A stretch of DNA of 64,000 bases from Alcanivoracaceae bacterium. Lineage in GTDB: Bacteria; Pseudomonadota; Gammaproteobacteria; Pseudomonadales; Alcanivoracaceae. Below the pieces are notes generated by a model that ran no database searches, was not told the DNA's origin, and was given only the letters and a program-made list of their open reading frames with translations. Location: assembly GCA_023146255.1 (NCBI GenBank), contig JAGLCJ010000002.1:8281-72280 (forward strand), given 5' to 3'. This document shows, one piece after another, positions 43,791 to 52,188 of this stretch; the first letter of the stretch is position 1, and every line of letters starts with the position of its first letter. Both the position numbers and the translations under genes were made by a program.

Positions 43791-44764
43791 CAGCTGCCTG
43801 CAGAAAGCAGGAATACCGCAAAAAGACTGTCGCCATCCCGCCAGCATTCTCGCACATGCAAACCTGCCGCTGCGGCCAGCGCGGTGAAGCTCTCCAGCGA
43901 ATACTTGCAGGAAATTTCCGTGTGAATCCTTTCGCCGGCGAGGAAATGAATGCGCTTGCCTGCAGCGATGACGGTTTGTTCAATTCTGCTTTCCAGGTAC
44001 ATCTCAATGCGTTGGCAGGTATCGTTATAGAACGCCAGATGCTGAAACTGCTGTGTTCGAAAATCCGCCGGCAGGATCCGGTTCAGGTGTTCCAGTGCAT
44101 TGAGATTGAATCGCGCAGTCACACCGGCACGGTCATTGTAGGCGCGATCCAGAATCGCACGGTCCTTGTGCAGATCGATGCCGATCAGCAGCTTGCCCTC
44201 GGTGCCGACAAGGCGCTTTGCATGACGCAGAAAGCCGGTGGCCTGCAGTGGTGAGAAGTTGCCCAGAGTCGAACCCGGGTAGAACAGCGTGCGGGGGCCG
44301 GCCGGCAGGTCTGCCGGTAATGACGGCATGGCAGCAAAGTCGGCGCGCAGGGCAGCGATTCGCAGCCAGGGAAATTCCCGCTGTAGTCCGCTGGCAGAGC
44401 GCTGCAGAAACTCACCGGCAATATCCATGGGCACATAGGCTGCCGGCTTGAGGGCATCCAGCAGCAGCCGGATTTTTTCACAGCTGCCTGCTCCCGGTTC
44501 CATCAGTACCGTGCCGGTTCCGATTGCCGTCGCCATGTCGCTGGCATGCTCGCTGAGAATGCGTCGTTCCGTGCGCGTCGGGTAATACTCTGGTTGCCGG
44601 GTGATCTCCTCAAACAGCAGTGACCCGGTATCGTCATAGAAATATTTCGGGCTGATACGTTTGCGCGTCTCCTGCAGTCCAGCAAGAATTTCGTCACGAC
44701 TGTTGCTGCTGGCCGGGCCAAGGTCCTGATAATGAAAGCGGGCCTGCTTCTGTGGACTGTTCAT
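43787..44764 (-). CDS. egtD: L-histidine N(alpha)-methyltransferase
   Basis: Trimethylates histidine to hercynine with SAM, the first step of ergothioneine synthesis. 325 residues with ISPKYFYDDTGSLLFEEITR, QPEYYPTRTERRIL, SAM-site MEPGAGSCEKIRLLLDA and YPGSTLGNF. Conserved C-terminal FLAGERIHTEISCKYS. Overlaps the egtB stop by 4 bases (ATGA), so egtB-egtD is an operon. Confidence 0.95.
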   Translation of the reverse strand: MNSPQKQARFHYQDLGPASSNSRDEILAGLQETRKRISPKYFYDDTGSLLFEEITRQPEYYPTRTERRILSEHASDMATAIGTGTVLMEPGAGSCEKIRLLLDALKPAAYVPMDIAGEFLQRSASGLQREFPWLRIAALRADFAAMPSLPADLPAGPRTLFYPGSTLGNFSPLQATGFLRHAKRLVGTEGKLLIGIDLHKDRAILDRAYNDRAGVTARFNLNALEHLNRILPADFRTQQFQHLAFYNDTCQRIEMYLESRIEQTVIAAGKRIHFLAGERIHTEISCKYSLESFTALAAAAGLHVRECWRDGDSLFAVFLLSAGSC

Positions 44765-46098
44765 CTGCTGTCTCCATCCCTGGCGAGTCGCACGCCGCTG
44801 AACTGCCAGCGGTCCGGCGGGTAAAAAAAGTTGCGGTAACCAGGTCGCAGTTGTTGGCGATCACTGACGCAGGAGCCGCCGCGCAGAACCAACTGGTTGC
44901 ACATGAATTTACCGTTGTATTCACCCAGCGCGCCCACTGCCGGGCGATAGCCCGGATAAGGGGCGTAGCTGGAAGAAGTCCACTCCCAAACGCTGCCGAA
45001 CAGCTGTGACAATGGTATGTCATCCGCCGGTCCCGGCTGCAGTAAGCCATTGCTGGAAACGAAGTGGCCCTGTACTGGCAATGACCGCGCCGCCAGCTCC
45101 CACTCGGCTTCATCCGGCAAACGGGCGCCGAGCCAGCGGGCAATGGCGTCGGCTTCATAGGCACTGAGATGGACTGCTGTATCGGCGCGGTTGAGTGACG
45201 ACAAACCGTGCAGGGTAAATGCCTGCCAGCCATCCTCGCTGTGTTGCCAGTAAAGCGGATGTTGCCACTGCTCCTGCTGCACTCTGGCCCAGCCATCGGC
45301 GAGCCAGAGTGATGCTGTTTGATAGCCGCCGTCGTCAATGAATGCGAGTACTTCGGCGTTGCAGAGTGGCCGGGAAGCGAGCTGGAACGGCGCCAGAAAA
45401 CGCTGATGTGCGGGCGTTTCATTATCAAAAACGAAACCGTCATCAGCATTGCTACCGATGCTGATCAGCCCGCCGTCAAAGCGTTGCCAGTGAATGGCAC
45501 TTGCGGCTGCGGTGGCCATGCTTTCTTCAGATTGGCGTGTTTGATGTGGGCGATACTGTGGCGCCAGCGGATTGCAGGAGAGGTTGTACTTGATGTCAGT
45601 GAAGAACAGTTCCTGATGCTGATATTCATGGTGCAGGCCGAGCTCGGTGCGGCGGACGATCTCCATCCGTGCCGGATGATCGACCTGCGACAGCAGGGTT
45701 GCCATGGCCTGATCGACATGGGCGCGATAGTGCAGCACTTCTTCCAGTGACGGACGCGACAGCAGCCCACGCCTGGCGCGCGGATACTGGGCGCCAACGC
45801 CGTTGTAGTAGGAGTTGAAAAGATACTCGAAACGGTCGTTAAAAGGTTGATGGCCGCGCAGGTAGGGTTTCAGCAGAAAGGTTTCGAAAAACCAGCTGGT
45901 ATGAGCCAGATGCCATTTTGCCGGGCTGGTTTCCGGCATCGCCTGCAGGTTGCAGTCTTCCGGCTGCAGCGGTGCACAGTAGTCGACAGAATGCTGCCGC
46001 ACCGAACTGAATCGTTGCGGCAGACGTTGACTGAAATCCTGAGGCAGAGAGGAAGTCACATGCGGCCCTGTTTCCATCCGTGGCGGAGGATGCCGCAT
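44761..46098 (-). CDS. egtB: Ergothioneine biosynthesis protein EgtB (sulfoxide synthase)
   Basis: Iron enzyme that joins hercynine to a thiol (Cys or gamma-Glu-Cys) with oxygen. 445 residues: DinB-like N-domain with ligands in WHLAHTSWFFETF and LGLHHEYQHQELF (HxxxHxE), then a C-terminal formylglycine-generating-enzyme-like domain (ISIGSNADDGFVFDNETPAH, LPDEAEWELAAR, GSVWEWTSSSYAPYPGY). Start ambiguous: ATG 46098, ATG 46077 or a GTG further in. No egtC/egtE here; proteobacteria often lack them. Confidence 0.94.
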   Translation of the reverse strand: MRHPPPRMETGPHVTSSLPQDFSQRLPQRFSSVRQHSVDYCAPLQPEDCNLQAMPETSPAKWHLAHTSWFFETFLLKPYLRGHQPFNDRFEYLFNSYYNGVGAQYPRARRGLLSRPSLEEVLHYRAHVDQAMATLLSQVDHPARMEIVRRTELGLHHEYQHQELFFTDIKYNLSCNPLAPQYRPHQTRQSEESMATAAASAIHWQRFDGGLISIGSNADDGFVFDNETPAHQRFLAPFQLASRPLCNAEVLAFIDDGGYQTASLWLADGWARVQQEQWQHPLYWQHSEDGWQAFTLHGLSSLNRADTAVHLSAYEADAIARWLGARLPDEAEWELAARSLPVQGHFVSSNGLLQPGPADDIPLSQLFGSVWEWTSSSYAPYPGYRPAVGALGEYNGKFMCNQLVLRGGSCVSDRQQLRPGYRNFFYPPDRWQFSGVRLARDGDSR

Positions 46099-46227
46099 GG
46101 ATGCTCAAGCGGCTGCCTTGTTACAGCGTAACCGTGCCGCCAATCACCGCTCAGGTCAACGTTCGCTGCGGCTCCATTGTTGTTGTGGCGCAACATGCTC
46201 CCCGCGACAGCGCTGGCGTGAATGCTG

Positions 46228-47514
46228 CTACAGGGCCCGAAAGGCCTCCCGCGCGCGCTCCAGCGTGTCATCGATCACTGCATCCGTATGGGTGATCGAG
46301 ACAAAGCCGGCCTCGAACGCACTCGGCGCGAGATAGACGCCGTGATCGAGCATGGCATGGAAAAATTTCCTGAAGCGTTCCTGATCGCAATTCATTACAT
46401 CGTTCAGTGACGCAATCCGGGTTTGATCGGTGAAGAACAGGCCGAACATGCCGCCGACCTGATTGGTGGTCATGGCGATGCCTTTTTCCCGGGCCATGGT
46501 TTCCAGCCCCTGGGTCAGGCGTGTGGTCAGGCGACCGAGCTCGTCGAAAAAGCCGGGCTCACGGATCTGCTTCAAGGTGGCCATACCGGCAGCCATGGCC
46601 ACCGGATTCCCGGACAGGGTGCCGGCCTGATAAACCGGGCCAAGTGGCGCCAGATATTCCATGATCGCGCGCTTGCCGCCAAAGGCGCCGACCGGCATGC
46701 CGCCACCGATCACCTTGCCCAGCGTGGTCAGATCCGGGGTAATGCTGTAGAGCGACTGGGCACCGCCCAGCGCCACCCGGAAGCCGGTCATGACCTCGTC
46801 AAAAATCAGTACCGTGCCGTGCTCGTCACAGCACTTGCGCAGGGTCTGCAGAAAGCCATTCATCGGCGGCACGCAGTTCATATTGCCGGCCACCGGCTCG
46901 ACGATCACGCAGGCGATCTGGTCACCCATCTTCGCGAACGTCTCTTCGACCTGGGCGGCATTGTTGTATTCCAGCGTCAGGGTATGTTCCGCCAGTGCCG
47001 CCGGCACGCCCGGCGAGCTGGGCACGCCAAGGGTCAGGGCGCCGGAGCCGGCTTTGACCAGCAGGGAATCGGCGTGGCCGTGGTAGCAGCCTTCGAACTT
47101 GATCAGGGTGTCGCGGCCGGTATAGCCACGGGCGAGGCGGATGGCGCTCATGGTGGCCTCGGTGCCGGAGCTGACCATGCGCACCATGTCCATCGACGGC
47201 ACCAGTTCGCAGACCAGATCGGCCATTTCTACTTCTGCAGCAGTCGGTGCGCCGAAGCTGAGGCCATTGCGGGCGGCTTCATTGACGGCGGCCAGCACCT
47301 CGGCATTGCCGTGGCCGAGAATCATCGGCCCCCAGGAGCCGATGTAGTCGATGTAGCGGTTGTCGTCTTCATCAAACAGGTAGGGGCCTTCGGCCCGGTG
47401 GAAAAACACCGGCTGGCCGCCGACGCCGCGAAATGCCCGGACCGGCGAGTTGACGCCACCGGGGATGTGCAGCTGCGCCTTGCGGAACAGGTCTTCGGAA
47501 TGAATGCGGCTCAT
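46228..47514 (-). CDS. hemL: Glutamate-1-semialdehyde 2,1-aminomutase
   Basis: Makes 5-aminolevulinate, the first dedicated tetrapyrrole precursor, in the C5 pathway. 428 residues with PGGVNSPVRAFRGVGG at the N-terminus, MVSSGTEATMSAIRLAR, LIFDEVMTGFRV and PLP Lys in TTLGKVIGGGMPVGAFGG (about residue 267). ATG overlaps the thiE stop (ATGA). The thiD-thiE-hemL order matches Pseudomonas. Confidence 0.97.
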   Translation of the reverse strand: MSRIHSEDLFRKAQLHIPGGVNSPVRAFRGVGGQPVFFHRAEGPYLFDEDDNRYIDYIGSWGPMILGHGNAEVLAAVNEAARNGLSFGAPTAAEVEMADLVCELVPSMDMVRMVSSGTEATMSAIRLARGYTGRDTLIKFEGCYHGHADSLLVKAGSGALTLGVPSSPGVPAALAEHTLTLEYNNAAQVEETFAKMGDQIACVIVEPVAGNMNCVPPMNGFLQTLRKCCDEHGTVLIFDEVMTGFRVALGGAQSLYSITPDLTTLGKVIGGGMPVGAFGGKRAIMEYLAPLGPVYQAGTLSGNPVAMAAGMATLKQIREPGFFDELGRLTTRLTQGLETMAREKGIAMTTNQVGGMFGLFFTDQTRIASLNDVMNCDQERFRKFFHAMLDHGVYLAPSAFEAGFVSITHTDAVIDDTLERAREAFRAL

Positions 47515-48137
47515 GATGGCTCCTTCGGAGAAAACAGATTGGCGAACAGCCGGGCTTGCGCCTCGATGTCCGCCGCAGAAAACAGGCTGTGGATCACTGC
47601 CACGGCATCGGCGCCGGCGGCAATCAGGGCGGGCGCATTATCCGGGGTGACGCCGCCAATGGCCACCTTGGGCAGCGCCAGCGGGGTGGCCAGTATGGAT
47701 AGCTCTGCCTGTGGCGCGCCGGGCTTGGTGTGTGAGGGATAGAACCGGCCGAAGGCAGCGTAGTTGGCGCCCGCTTCGGCGGCATCCCTTGCCAGATAAG
47801 GATTGCTGTGACAGGTGACGCCGATAATGGCGTCGGGGCCGAGTAACTGCCGGGCGCGCTGGATACCGCCATCGGACTGGCCGATATGAACGCCGCCGGC
47901 GCCGATGTCGGCGGCCAGCTGCGGGTCATCATTGATCAGCAGCACGGCGCCGTGGTCGCGGCACAGGTCGCGCAGGCTGGCGGCCCGCGCCCGCCGCTCG
48001 CTTTGGCTGGCCGGCTTGTCGCGGTACTGCAGCAGCCGGGCGCCGCCGCGCAGGGCGGCTTCGCAGGCGGCCAGCAAATGCCCGGCCGGAATCAGCGTCG
48101 GGTCGGTAACGGCATACAGGCCGCGGATGTCAGCCAC
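47511..48137 (-). CDS. thiE: Thiamine-phosphate synthase (GTG start)
   Basis: Couples HMP-PP and thiazole phosphate to thiamine monophosphate. 208 residues with GLYAVTDP, LLQYRDKPAS, LLINDDPQLAADIGAGGVHIGQSDG and VTCHS, GGVTPDNAPALIAAGADAV. The start is GTG at 48137, 8 bases inside thiD, so it is coupled to thiD. Confidence 0.95.
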   Translation of the reverse strand: MADIRGLYAVTDPTLIPAGHLLAACEAALRGGARLLQYRDKPASQSERRARAASLRDLCRDHGAVLLINDDPQLAADIGAGGVHIGQSDGGIQRARQLLGPDAIIGVTCHSNPYLARDAAEAGANYAAFGRFYPSHTKPGAPQAELSILATPLALPKVAIGGVTPDNAPALIAAGADAVAVIHSLFSAADIEAQARLFANLFSPKEPS

Positions 48138-48891
48138 GGCGGTCGGGAATCAGTTGGCCACGGCCGGCCTGCCAGGCGTTCTGCAAGGTCCGGTAGACAT
48201 AGTCCTGCGCCTCGGTCAGCGCCTCTTCCAGGGCAATGCCGTGGGCCAGCCGGGCGGCGCAGGCCGAGGCCAGGGTGCAGCCGGAACCGTGGAAGCTGCC
48301 GGGCAGGCGCGGCCAGCTCCAGTCGCCAACGCCTTCAGCGCTGAACAGGTGGTTATGGACCGCCTCGGTCTGGTCATGGGTGCCGGTAATCAGCACCGCC
48401 GGGCAGCCGGAGCGCAGCAATACTTCACCGGCCGCCTGCACGCCAGTGACGCCAGCCAACCGCTCCGCTTCAGGCAGATTCGGGGTGGCCACCGTGGCGC
48501 GCGGGAACAGGTGCTCCAACAGGGCTTCCGGCACCGACTGGGCACCGAGACTGCCGCCGGCTTCCGCCGCCAGCACCGGGTCCAGCACCACTGGCACGCC
48601 CGGCAGCTGATCGAGCAGTCGGGCGATAAAACGGATGATGGCCGGGCTGCCGGTCATGCCGATTTTTACTGCCTGAAAATTCATGTCATCGAGCAGGGCT
48701 TCGGCCTGACGCTCGAGCAGGTCTACGTTGACCAGCTCGAAGCCACGCACGTTCTGGCTGTTCTGCACGGTCAGGCCGGTAATCAGGGTCGCCGGCAGGC
48801 CGCCAAGACTGTGGATAGCTTCGATGTCGGCATGGATGCCGGCGCCCCCGGAAGGATCATGGCCGGCAATCACCAGTACGTTCGGCTTCAT
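48130..48891 (-). CDS. thiD: Hydroxymethylpyrimidine/phosphomethylpyrimidine kinase
   Basis: Two-step phosphorylation of HMP for thiamine synthesis. 253 residues with IAGHDPSGGAGIHADIEAI at the N-terminus, KIGMTGSP, VLDPVLAAEAGGSL and the anion-hole GSFHGSGCTLASACAARLA. Stop overlaps thiE. No TPP riboswitch can fit in the 10-base gap to hemJ; the promoter must be upstream of hemJ. Confidence 0.95.
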   Translation of the reverse strand: MKPNVLVIAGHDPSGGAGIHADIEAIHSLGGLPATLITGLTVQNSQNVRGFELVNVDLLERQAEALLDDMNFQAVKIGMTGSPAIIRFIARLLDQLPGVPVVLDPVLAAEAGGSLGAQSVPEALLEHLFPRATVATPNLPEAERLAGVTGVQAAGEVLLRSGCPAVLITGTHDQTEAVHNHLFSAEGVGDWSWPRLPGSFHGSGCTLASACAARLAHGIALEEALTEAQDYVYRTLQNAWQAGRGQLIPDRRG

Positions 48892-48901
48892 TTTCGTGCC
48901 C

Positions 48902-49324
48902 TCAGAACGGTTTCACCACGGCCAGGCAGATCACCGCAATCAGGATCAGTACCGGGGCCTCGTTGAACCAGCGGTAGAACACATGGCTTTTGCTATTGGC
49001 GTCGCGGGCGAACTTTTTCATGAAGGCGAGGCAGACGTGGTGGTAGCCGATCAGCAGGAATACCAGGGCCAGCTTGGCATGCATCCAGCCCATCTTCATC
49101 AGGCCCGGGTTCAGGTAAAGCAGCCAGCCACCCAATACCAGCACGGCGATCATCGACGGCGTCATGATGCCGCGATAGAGCTTGCGCTCCATCACCTTGA
49201 AGCGCTCGCGGCTGACCTGATCTTCTGCCATGGCGTGATAAACAAACAGGCGCGGCAGGTAAAACAGGGCGGCGAACCAGGTCACCACCGAGATCAGGTG
49301 CAGGGCTTTGATCCACAGGTACAT
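48902..49324 (-). CDS. hemJ: Protoporphyrinogen oxidase HemJ
   Basis: 140-residue, four-helix membrane protein that oxidises protoporphyrinogen IX. IKALHLISVVTWFAALFYLPRLFVYHA has the conserved His; ERKLYRGIMTPSM and GWMHAKLALVFLLIGYHH are family signatures. Same strand as and 10 bases before thiD, so hemJ-thiD-thiE-hemL may form one transcript linking haem and thiamine genes. Confidence 0.92.
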   Translation of the reverse strand: MYLWIKALHLISVVTWFAALFYLPRLFVYHAMAEDQVSRERFKVMERKLYRGIMTPSMIAVLVLGGWLLYLNPGLMKMGWMHAKLALVFLLIGYHHVCLAFMKKFARDANSKSHVFYRWFNEAPVLILIAVICLAVVKPF

Positions 49325-49457
49325 AAGCGTCTCCGGCTGGGGGCGGACATCATAGCAAAGCTATCGGCATCACATCTGTGCAACTGGCGGGTTGCCGGGC
49401 CGGGGCTGCCTTCCTATCATGCCCCTCCTTTCACTCGTCTTTTCTGGAGAGCAGGTC

Positions 49458-50516
49458 ATGGCGTCAGCCCCGTCGCGGTTGCGGATCGGTATTGTCGGTG
49501 GCACCGGCTACACCGGCGTCGAGCTTCTGCGTCTGCTTGCTGCCCATCCGCAGGCCGAGGTGGTGGCCATTACCTCCCGTTCCGAGGATGGCGTCGCCGT
49601 GGCAGACATGTTCCCGAACCTGCGCGGCCATTATGACCTGCGCTTTTCGGTGCCGGACGTGAAGCTGCTGGCCAGCTGTGATCTGGTGTTTTTTGCCACC
49701 CCGCACAATGTGGCGATGAAAATGATGCCGGAGTTGCTGGCGGAAAAGGTGCGAGTGGTGGATCTGTCTGCCGACTTCCGTATTCGTGATGCCGGACTGT
49801 GGAGCCAATGGTACGGCGAGCCGCATGGCTGCCCGGAGCTGCTCGGCGAGGCGGTTTACGGTCTGCCGGAGGTGAATCGGACGAAGATTCGTGATGCCCG
49901 GCTGGTGGCCTGCCCGGGTTGCTATCCGACCTCGGTGCAGCTTGGTCTGCTGCCGTTGCTGGAAAATGGCTGGACCGACAATAACCGGCTGATCTCCAAC
50001 AGCGCATCAGGCATCAGCGGCGCTGGCCGGCAGGCCAAGGTGCCGATGCTGATGGCCGAGGCCAGCGACAACTTCAAGGCCTACGGTGTTGCCGGCCATC
50101 GTCATTTGCCGGAAATCGAACAGGGGCTGGCCGACATTGCCGGCGGCCCGGTCAATCTGACCTTTGTGCCGCATTTGCTGCCAATGATCCGTGGCATCCA
50201 TTCGACCATCTATGCGCCGGTAACCGGCAAGACGCCGGCGCTGAAGGATGTTCAGGCGGCCTATGAAGCCCGCTACGCCGACGAGCCGTTTGTTGACGTG
50301 ATGCCTGCGGGCAGTCACCCGGAAACCCGCTTCGTCAAGGGCGCCAATCACTGCCGCATAGCCATTCACCAACCCCAGGGTCGCGACCTGCTGGTGATTC
50401 TGTCAGTGATCGACAACCTCACCAAAGGTGCTGCCGGTCAGGCGGTGCAGAATATGAACATCATGTTTGGTCTGCCCGAAAATGCCGGTTTGACCGGCGC
50501 CGCGTTGTTGCCCTGA
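49458..50516 (+). CDS. argC: N-acetyl-gamma-glutamyl-phosphate reductase
   Basis: Arginine pathway: NADPH reduction of acetylglutamyl phosphate. 352 residues (type 1, about 345 typical): GIVGGTGYTGVELLRLL, catalytic Cys in VACPGCYPTS (about residue 155), SGISGAGR, HRHLPEIEQ, FVPHLLPMIRG. ATG at 49458 has GGAGAGCAGG upstream. Divergent from hemJ. Confidence 0.97.
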   Translation: MASAPSRLRIGIVGGTGYTGVELLRLLAAHPQAEVVAITSRSEDGVAVADMFPNLRGHYDLRFSVPDVKLLASCDLVFFATPHNVAMKMMPELLAEKVRVVDLSADFRIRDAGLWSQWYGEPHGCPELLGEAVYGLPEVNRTKIRDARLVACPGCYPTSVQLGLLPLLENGWTDNNRLISNSASGISGAGRQAKVPMLMAEASDNFKAYGVAGHRHLPEIEQGLADIAGGPVNLTFVPHLLPMIRGIHSTIYAPVTGKTPALKDVQAAYEARYADEPFVDVMPAGSHPETRFVKGANHCRIAIHQPQGRDLLVILSVIDNLTKGAAGQAVQNMNIMFGLPENAGLTGAALLP

Positions 50517-50518
50517 TC

Positions 50519-51274
50519 ATGGCGAAGAAACGACCGGGAAGTTCCGTTGATGACATGGTGCTGGTGCCGGTGGACCGTCGCCGTCGGCGCCGGCTGCGTG
50601 TTTATGGCAGCTTGTTTGTGATTCTGGCGGTGCTGGCGGCGTTTGTTGCCGGGCAGGTATCGGTACGCGAGAACACCTCCCGAATGGAGCGCGACCGGGC
50701 CCGTCTGGCAACCGAGGTTACCCGGCTGGATACCGCTTTGCGCGCCGCTCGTAATGAGCTGGCACTGCATCGTACCGGCACCGAAGTGTCGCAGCAGGCT
50801 CAGGAGCAGGTGCGCAGCGAGATTCGTGATCTGCGCGGCCAGCTGGCAGAACTTGAAGAAGCGGTGGCGTTCTACAAGAGCGTCATGGCGCCGGGTTCGG
50901 TCGAGCAGGGACTCAGAATCGAGAAGTTTGATCTGGCCGCCACCTCGACGGAAGGTGAGTTTGCCTTCCGGTTGGTGCTGACCCAGGTTGGCGACAATCG
51001 CAACAATATCGCTGGAGATGTGCTGTTGAAGCTCGCTGCGCGCAAGGGTGAGGACGCTGTGCAGCTCAGCGGCAGTGATGTGCTGGCGGAAGGCAGTGAG
51101 ACCCGGTTCCGATTCCGTTATTTTCAGGAGTTGACCGGGAAATTGCGCTTGCCCGCGGACATTGTTCCGGAGCAGATTACCGTTGAGGCGATCAACAGTG
51201 CCCGGCGTAACCAGAAAACCGAAAAAACCTATATCTGGCAGTTACAGGAGAGAAGCGGTGCTTGGGCGGGATAA
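50519..51274 (+). CDS. DUF6776-like membrane protein with coiled coil
   Basis: 251 residues. Arg-rich cytoplasmic start (DRRRRRRLRV), one membrane helix (YGSLFVILAVLAAFVAG), a coiled coil (about 55-125: RLATEVTRLDTALRAARNE) and a C-terminal beta-rich part (EFAFRLVLTQVG, FRFRYFQELTG). Such proteins sit between argC and bactofilin/erpA in pseudomonads. Starts 3 bases after the argC stop. Function unknown; linkage to bactofilin suggests a role at the envelope (inference). Confidence 0.85.
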   Translation: MAKKRPGSSVDDMVLVPVDRRRRRRLRVYGSLFVILAVLAAFVAGQVSVRENTSRMERDRARLATEVTRLDTALRAARNELALHRTGTEVSQQAQEQVRSEIRDLRGQLAELEEAVAFYKSVMAPGSVEQGLRIEKFDLAATSTEGEFAFRLVLTQVGDNRNNIAGDVLLKLAARKGEDAVQLSGSDVLAEGSETRFRFRYFQELTGKLRLPADIVPEQITVEAINSARRNQKTEKTYIWQLQERSGAWAG

Positions 51275-51689
51275 AAAACCGGTAAAAGAAAACTACAGCA
51301 ACCATACCCTGATCGCACCGAGTGCGGAAATTCGTGGTGATATCCAGTTCACCGGCGGCCTGCATATCCTTGGCACCGTGATTGGCAATATCAGCGTTGG
51401 CGCCGAAGGCGGCCGTCTGGTGATTGGCGAAAGCGGCAAGATTCAGGGTGAAATCCGGGTGCCGAAGATCGTCGTCAACGGCAAGGTCGAGGGCGATGTG
51501 CATGCCTCCGAGCACCTTGAGCTGGCGGAAAAGGCGGTGATCGAGGGTAACGTCTACTACACCCTGATCGAGATGGTCATGGGGGCGCAGGTCGACGGCA
51601 AGCTGGTGCGTCAGAATGAGCGCAAGCACCTGCCACACCCTGATCAGGTCAATGGCGGTAATGGCAAGGACGGCAAGAAGGCGCCTTAA
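51258..51689 (+). CDS. Bactofilin
   Basis: 143 residues from GTG at 51258, which has CAGGAGAG upstream and overlaps the previous gene by 17 bases. The core is a beta-helix of short hydrophobic-Gly repeats: GDIQFTGGLHILGTVIGNI, GEIRVPKIVVNGKVEGDVHA, LELAEKAVIEGNV. Polar N- and C-tails. Bactofilins polymerise without nucleotide into membrane-linked filaments that place cell-wall enzymes. Confidence 0.92.
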   Translation: MLGRDKKPVKENYSNHTLIAPSAEIRGDIQFTGGLHILGTVIGNISVGAEGGRLVIGESGKIQGEIRVPKIVVNGKVEGDVHASEHLELAEKAVIEGNVYYTLIEMVMGAQVDGKLVRQNERKHLPHPDQVNGGNGKDGKKAP

Positions 51690-51751
51690 TACTTGACTGT
51701 TTTTGTCGGGTATTACACCATGCACTGCCCGCCGACAGCCTGATTGTTGCC

Positions 51752-52090
51752 ATGAGTGAAGCCGCCGTTATCACATTCACCGACCGTGCCGCCGCCAAGG
51801 TGCGTGAGTTGCGTGAGGAGGAGGGCAACCCCGCCCTCAAGCTCCGGGTGTATATCACCGGCGGCGGCTGTTCCGGTTTCTCCTACGGCTTCACCTTTGA
51901 CGAACGCGTTAACGACGATGACACCGTGGTCGATAACGCCGATGTCACGCTGCTGGTGGATGCCATGAGTATCCAGTACCTGAGCGGCTCGGAAGTGGAT
52001 TATGAGCAGGGCCTGATGGGCAGTCGTTTCGTCGTCCAGAATCCGAACGCCACATCGACCTGTGGTTGCGGCTCCTCGTTCTCGATCTGA
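51752..52090 (+). CDS. erpA: A-type iron-sulfur cluster insertion protein ErpA
   Basis: 112 residues. The three cluster Cys are present: GGGCSGFSYGFTFD and the C-terminal STCGCGSSF. Delivers Fe-S clusters to respiratory and isoprenoid enzymes. Matches Pseudomonas gene order after argC and bactofilin. Confidence 0.96.
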   Translation: MSEAAVITFTDRAAAKVRELREEEGNPALKLRVYITGGGCSGFSYGFTFDERVNDDDTVVDNADVTLLVDAMSIQYLSGSEVDYEQGLMGSRFVVQNPNATSTCGCGSSFSI

Positions 52091-52188
52091 AACTGTTCGC
52101 ATCCTGACGCGCTGGCGTCAATTCCGCGTTGTTTCACTGCAGCCGCCATGCTATCCATACCGCTCTTTCCAGCAGAGCGGAGCCTCCG

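Noticed and set aside
46423..47742. Long plus-strand frame opposite hemL
   Set aside because: Shadow frame of a conserved enzyme; no ribosome site or domain.
48892..49457. TPP riboswitch for the thi genes
   Set aside because: The gap before thiD is 10 bases, and I see no THI-box sequence upstream of hemJ.
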